Source of the DNA: JACQHJ01 sp964624955
Lineage (GTDB): Bacteria > Patescibacteriota > Microgenomatia > Levybacterales > UBA12049
Assembly: GCA_964624955.1 (NCBI GenBank)
Contig: CAZUZF010000036.1
Location: 1 to 7,752, forward strand
DNA length: 7,752 bases
Reading direction: 5' to 3'
The position numbers and the translations under genes are program-made. This document shows positions 5,090-7,752 of this stretch, piece by piece (the stretch's first letter is position 1; each line of letters starts with the position of its first letter). The notes under the pieces are model-generated. The model was not told the origin of the DNA, made no database searches, and worked only from the letters and a program-made list of their open reading frames with translations.

Positions 5090-6769
5090 ATGCTTGGGTT
5101 TTCAAAAGCAAGTTTTAATATATACAGGCTTCGCGTTGCTGTTTTTGTCTTTGTGCTTTTTATCCTCTCCTTATTTTTTATATTTTCATTTAACAAAACC
5201 AATGCACAAAATCAAACCACCGATGATACAAAAGTAGTTAAGATTAAACGAAACGGAGCAGAATTTATAACCAAAATTCTTAAAGAAGTTACCGATTCAT
5301 TTGGACGGCCAGCAAGAGAAGGAAGCCTTATTGTTAAATTTAAACCTAATGTAAGCGAGTCCGAACAAAACCAAATTAATCAAGCAATCGGTGTTTTGAA
5401 AGCTGAGAAACTATATCTTGGAAGGACAAAAAGGGTTGAGGTTTTGCAAGCTAATATTGAAAAAGCACTTAATGCATATAAAAGTAACCCTAACGTAGAA
5501 TATGTTACAGTTGATCGCATTGCACGTGCTATCTTTACACCAAATGATCCCTATCTTTCCCAACAATGGGGACTAGCAAAGGTTAATGCTCCTTCTGCAT
5601 GGGATATTGCAATAAGTTCTTCGCAGACTAGAATTGCAATTTTGGATTGCGGCGTATATGATAGTGCTTCAACGTATAGGAGTCCTGATGGAAATTTTGG
5701 CCACCCTGATATTAGGGATAAGGTTATTTCTCGTATCAATTTTACAACAGCTTCTGATGCCGATGATTTTTGCAATCACGGAACGCACGTTGCAGGAATA
5801 GCGGCAGCCTCAACAAATAACGGTATTGGCGTTGCAGGTCTTGGCTACAATGCAAGTATTGTTAATGTCAAAGTTTTGGGCGACAATGGCTCTGGAACTT
5901 TTGGCTGGGTAATAAACGGAATTCTTTGGGCTTCTGGTTGTGACACTGATCCTTGCGGAGAAAAAAGAGCGGAAATTATCAATATGAGTCTTGGCGCAAC
6001 AGGCTCCTGTGATTTACTGTTGCAAGAAGCAATTGATAAAGCATGGCAGCAGGGAATGGTTATTGTTGCAGCAGCAGGCAATAGCGCAGCATCTGGTGCA
6101 ATAACGCCTGCAAATTGTAACAATGTTATTGGTGTTGCAGCTTCAGATCAAAATGACAACAAGGCCAGCTTTTCTAATTATGGTTCTGGCGTTGATGTGG
6201 CAGCACCCGGGGTAAGCATTTTGTCCACAAACTATGTTGGAGGATACTCCTCATTTAACGGCACATCAATGGCTTCTCCTTTTGTTGCTGGACTTGCAGC
6301 TTTAATTTGGAATACTTCATATAACAGCGGTAACAGCTCTATTGTCAATCGTATCTTCCAAACAGCCAATGCAAATGCACTGGCTGGTTCAACGTTTGGA
6401 AGAATTGACGCTTATAACTCTGTTGCAGTTAATGGGTCAACACCAACTCCAACTTTAACACCCACGCCTACCCCATCACCTTCGCCAACACCTACTCCTT
6501 TAAGTTGCAGTGCGCCAACTATTATAAGTCATTCAGATACAAACCCAACCAGGGGAGGAACTGTGTCTTTTTCCTGGAATCCTGTTTTAGGAGCTTCCAA
6601 TTATAGAGTGCAAAGACAAAATAGTAGCGGTAGCTGGTCGACGCGTAAAACAACCTCATCAACCAGTTTCACCGGTTCAGATGCATCAAACGATCCCAAC
6701 TGGCGAGTGTTTGTGTATTCGGGTAGTTGTACTCCAATTCCCGGTCCAGCCACTACCTTTGACCCGTGA
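5090..6769 (+). CDS. Secreted subtilisin-like serine protease (S8) with C-terminal FN3-like domain
   Basis: The 559-residue pre-proprotein starts with a hydrophobic signal segment (about 16-34) ending near TNAQ at 37-40. An inhibitor_I9-like propeptide follows at about 75-147 (EGSLIVKFKP, then NPNVEYVTVD). The mature enzyme begins near PNDPYLSQQWGL (151-162). The catalytic triad is complete: Asp186 in AILDCGV (Cys where Thr or Ser is usual), His230 in NHGTHVAG, Ser393 in GTSMASP; Asn331 in AAGN is the oxyanion residue. After a Thr/Pro/Ser-rich linker (451-470) comes an ~85-residue FN3-like beta domain with SFSWNPVLGASNYRVQR (493-509). Several cysteines (187, 228, 284, 289, 307, 343, 473, 547) suggest disulfides outside the cell. 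It should degrade external or host-surface protein. No sortase motif or C-terminal membrane anchor is present. Confidence 0.93.
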   Translation: MLGFSKASFNIYRLRVAVFVFVLFILSLFFIFSFNKTNAQNQTTDDTKVVKIKRNGAEFITKILKEVTDSFGRPAREGSLIVKFKPNVSESEQNQINQAIGVLKAEKLYLGRTKRVEVLQANIEKALNAYKSNPNVEYVTVDRIARAIFTPNDPYLSQQWGLAKVNAPSAWDIAISSSQTRIAILDCGVYDSASTYRSPDGNFGHPDIRDKVISRINFTTASDADDFCNHGTHVAGIAAASTNNGIGVAGLGYNASIVNVKVLGDNGSGTFGWVINGILWASGCDTDPCGEKRAEIINMSLGATGSCDLLLQEAIDKAWQQGMVIVAAAGNSAASGAITPANCNNVIGVAASDQNDNKASFSNYGSGVDVAAPGVSILSTNYVGGYSSFNGTSMASPFVAGLAALIWNTSYNSGNSSIVNRIFQTANANALAGSTFGRIDAYNSVAVNGSTPTPTLTPTPTPSPSPTPTPLSCSAPTIISHSDTNPTRGGTVSFSWNPVLGASNYRVQRQNSSGSWSTRKTTSSTSFTGSDASNDPNWRVFVYSGSCTPIPGPATTFDP

Positions 6770-6778
6770 GTCGAAATA

Positions 6779-6806
6779 GGTTTTAATATCGTCCATCCCA
6801 CGGAGC
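6779..6806 (+). repeat. Dispersed gene-3'-end repeat, copy B
   Basis: Matches copy A at 25 of 28 positions, with the shared AAATAG at 6773-6778. Here the peptidase gene has already ended at TGA 6767-6769 and AAATAG is out of its frame, so AAATAG belongs to the repeat itself rather than to any coding constraint. Confidence 0.75.
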
Positions 6807-6814
6807 CAACTTCG

Positions 6815-6830
6815 TCTGCTATAATTGCCC
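6815..6830 (+). promoter_or_regulatory. Extended -10 box, upstream of tandem pair
   Basis: TCTGCTATAATTGCCC, with TGC-TATAAT (hexamer 6820-6825). It agrees at 15 of 16 positions with 7170-7185. Transcription from it would give the small gene at 6864 a leader of about 30 nt, without a clear Shine-Dalgarno. Confidence 0.5.
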
Positions 6831-6847
6831 GAAATCTTGCTCTGTTG

Positions 6848-6856
6848 TGCTAAAAT
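6848..6856 (+). promoter_or_regulatory. Extended -10 promoter of small gene
   Basis: TGCTAAAAT, an extended -10 with hexamer at 6851-6856, ends 7 nt before the ATG at 6864. This is the same layout as the other leaderless genes here and supports that ATG over the TTG at 6825. Confidence 0.6.
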
Positions 6857-6863
6857 ACTCTCC

Positions 6864-7157
6864 ATGTACGGAAAAGAAATAGTAAATCGGGTTGCAGATT
6901 TTATTTTGGGAAAGAAAGTGGAGGGTACAGTATCTGCAGTGCTTCCAAATACCAGGCCCACTCATCTCAGATATGTCGTAGAAACAGGCGCTGTCCTACT
7001 GGATGTTCAGGTACCTGTGATAGAAAACCATGGTATCTTCATTCAAGCTGCATCATATACGTTTCACCCACAGCTTTCGAGGAGAGACTCGATCAATTTA
7101 AGATTAAGAAATGTTAGACCATGGGTAGATGGCCAAACCATCCACTTTGGAACCTAA
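6864..7157 (+). CDS. Small protein of unknown function
   Basis: The 97-residue product (MYGKEIVNRVADFILGKKVE at the start) is not one I recognise. A short N-terminal helix is followed by segments that look like beta strands (GTVSAVLP, RYVVETGAVLLDVQVPVI, GIFIQAASYTF) and an Arg-rich tail (LSRRDSINLRLRNVRPW). There is no signal peptide, membrane span or cysteine motif. A start at TTG 6825 is possible, but the ATG at 6864 fits the local promoter layout and drops a Cys-rich, unlikely N-terminus. It ends at TAA 7155-7157, just before the promoter of the next gene. The even codon composition and lack of a competing frame suggest a real gene. Confidence 0.55.
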   Translation: MYGKEIVNRVADFILGKKVEGTVSAVLPNTRPTHLRYVVETGAVLLDVQVPVIENHGIFIQAASYTFHPQLSRRDSINLRLRNVRPWVDGQTIHFGT

Positions 7158-7169
7158 TCTCCTCCTCTT

Positions 7170-7185
7170 TCTGCTATAATCGCCC
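7170..7185 (+). promoter_or_regulatory. Extended -10 promoter of frameshifted gene
   Basis: TCTGCTATAATCGCCC, extended -10 with perfect hexamer at 7175-7180, 6 nt before the ATG at 7187. Near-copy of the box at 6815-6830. Confidence 0.68.
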
Positions 7186-7186
7186 C

Positions 7187-7656
7187 ATGGATAAACTTTA
7201 TAGATTCAGTCCGATAAAAGATGAGCGGAATGTAGACAACGTTTTTCTATACTTAACTCTAGAATTGAAAAATTATCTGTAAAAATATTTAAAGAGCAAC
7301 TTCCGATTGACACACTTAAAATATTTGCCCATTATCCTAATGAATATAATTACGTTTATAATTTGATTTCAAAAATGGGTCCGAAATCAAGCTATAGCTC
7401 AGAAACAAGCTTCTATGTTGAGGTAGATAGGAAAATTAATGGACACCATATAAAACTATTAGGGCTTAGGATCGTTGATCCATATAGAATGCAGGTTGGA
7501 TGTGGAGATTATGAAGTAAGTAATTTCCACGAAATTAAAAAGAGATATCTTAATTCAACTATATATGTTCGGGACATGAAAAGATCGACTGATATGCTTG
7601 AGGTTTGGCATCCTGATTTTGATATCTTTGGCTATCTTGTCCCAAATCGGAGATAG
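7187..7656 (+). pseudogene. Conserved hypothetical protein, 1-nt frameshift
   Basis: Frame 2 runs from ATG 7187 (MDKLYRFSPIKDERNVDNVF...) to a TAA at 7280 after 31 codons. Frame 1 then supplies the rest: KLSVKIFKEQLPIDTLKIFA, HYPNEY, a middle part, VDPYRMQVGCGDYEV, MLEVWHPDFDIFGYL and the stop at 7654-7656. Restoring one base in the A-run at 7268-7272 joins them as LELKKLSVKIF and gives about 156 residues. The opening YRFSPI, a HY-x-x-EY segment, a DPYR-x-QVG segment and a ~DPD-D-~-GY ending recall a soluble protein family of unknown function that I associate with CPR genomes; this is from memory. It has a leaderless promoter. The shift may be a sequencing error, since a homopolymer is involved, or true decay. 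An ATG at 7363 inside the second frame is not believed to be a start. Confidence 0.65.
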
Positions 7657-7717
7657 AAATTAAAAACAAATCTTTATATGATTGTAACCTTTTAATTTTT
7701 TCCCACCTTTTTCTAAA

Positions 7718-7746
7718 TTGTCAAATATTCATTAGTTTGATAAGAT
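7718..7746 (+). promoter_or_regulatory. Promoter for a gene beyond the window
   Basis: TTGTCA (7718-7723), a 17-bp spacer and TAAGAT (7741-7746). The same -10 hexamer serves the S8 peptidase gene. Transcription would begin just past the window end. The rest of 7657-7717 shows T-rich stretches but no clear hairpin. Confidence 0.5.
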
Positions 7747-7752
7747 GGCATT

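Noticed and set aside
6770..6852. Readthrough of the peptidase TGA (recoded as Gly)
   Set aside because: The frame continues to 6852 only through repeat copy B and a promoter region, with no plausible domain. Standard stop usage fits better.
1..7752. CRISPR array, insertion sequence or transposase
   Set aside because: No regularly spaced repeats, no transposase or integrase frame and no terminal inverted repeats were found.

Overview
This 7.75 kb window is AT-rich and reads as a piece of an uncultivated, streamlined bacterium, most likely of the Candidate Phyla Radiation (Patescibacteria). That placement is inference. It rests on the family mix (a LysE-type exporter, a DUF3175 protein, a protein opening with YRFSPI of a type I associate with CPR genomes, a secreted subtilase with a Pro/Thr linker), on short single-gene units, and on start codons that sit directly behind -10 boxes with no Shine-Dalgarno. 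TGA ends the subtilase gene and no intact gene has an in-frame TGA, so the standard bacterial code fits.

Layout. 1-670: 5'-truncated alpha/beta hydrolase gene broken by a 7-bp tandem duplication. 732-1631: a second, intact alpha/beta hydrolase. 1632-1876: non-coding, with a structured RNA candidate (tmRNA-like 5' end, strong hairpin plus T-run). 1877-1976: assembly gap of 100 N. 1977-2242 (minus): BrnT-type toxin cut by the gap, with a good promoter. 2427-3788: CYTH domain fused to an unrecognised C-terminal region. 3892-4521: LysE/RhtB exporter. 4529-4696: C-terminal remnant of a lost gene. 4704-4979 (minus): DUF3175 protein. 5090-6769: secreted S8 peptidase, divergent from the DUF3175 gene across an AT-only palindrome. 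6864-7157: small unknown protein. 7187-7656: conserved hypothetical gene with a 1-nt frameshift. The last bases hold a promoter for a gene beyond the window.

The genes do not form an obvious operon or pathway. Almost every one has its own promoter, and an imperfect repeat lies at three gene 3' ends, supplying the TAG stop codon in two of them. Two frameshifted genes, one gene remnant, a toxin gene at a gap and the dispersed repeat make this look like a variable accessory region assembled gene by gene. The best leads are the stop-codon-donating repeat, the consistent leaderless promoter layout, the CYTH fusion protein and the RNA candidate next to the gap.
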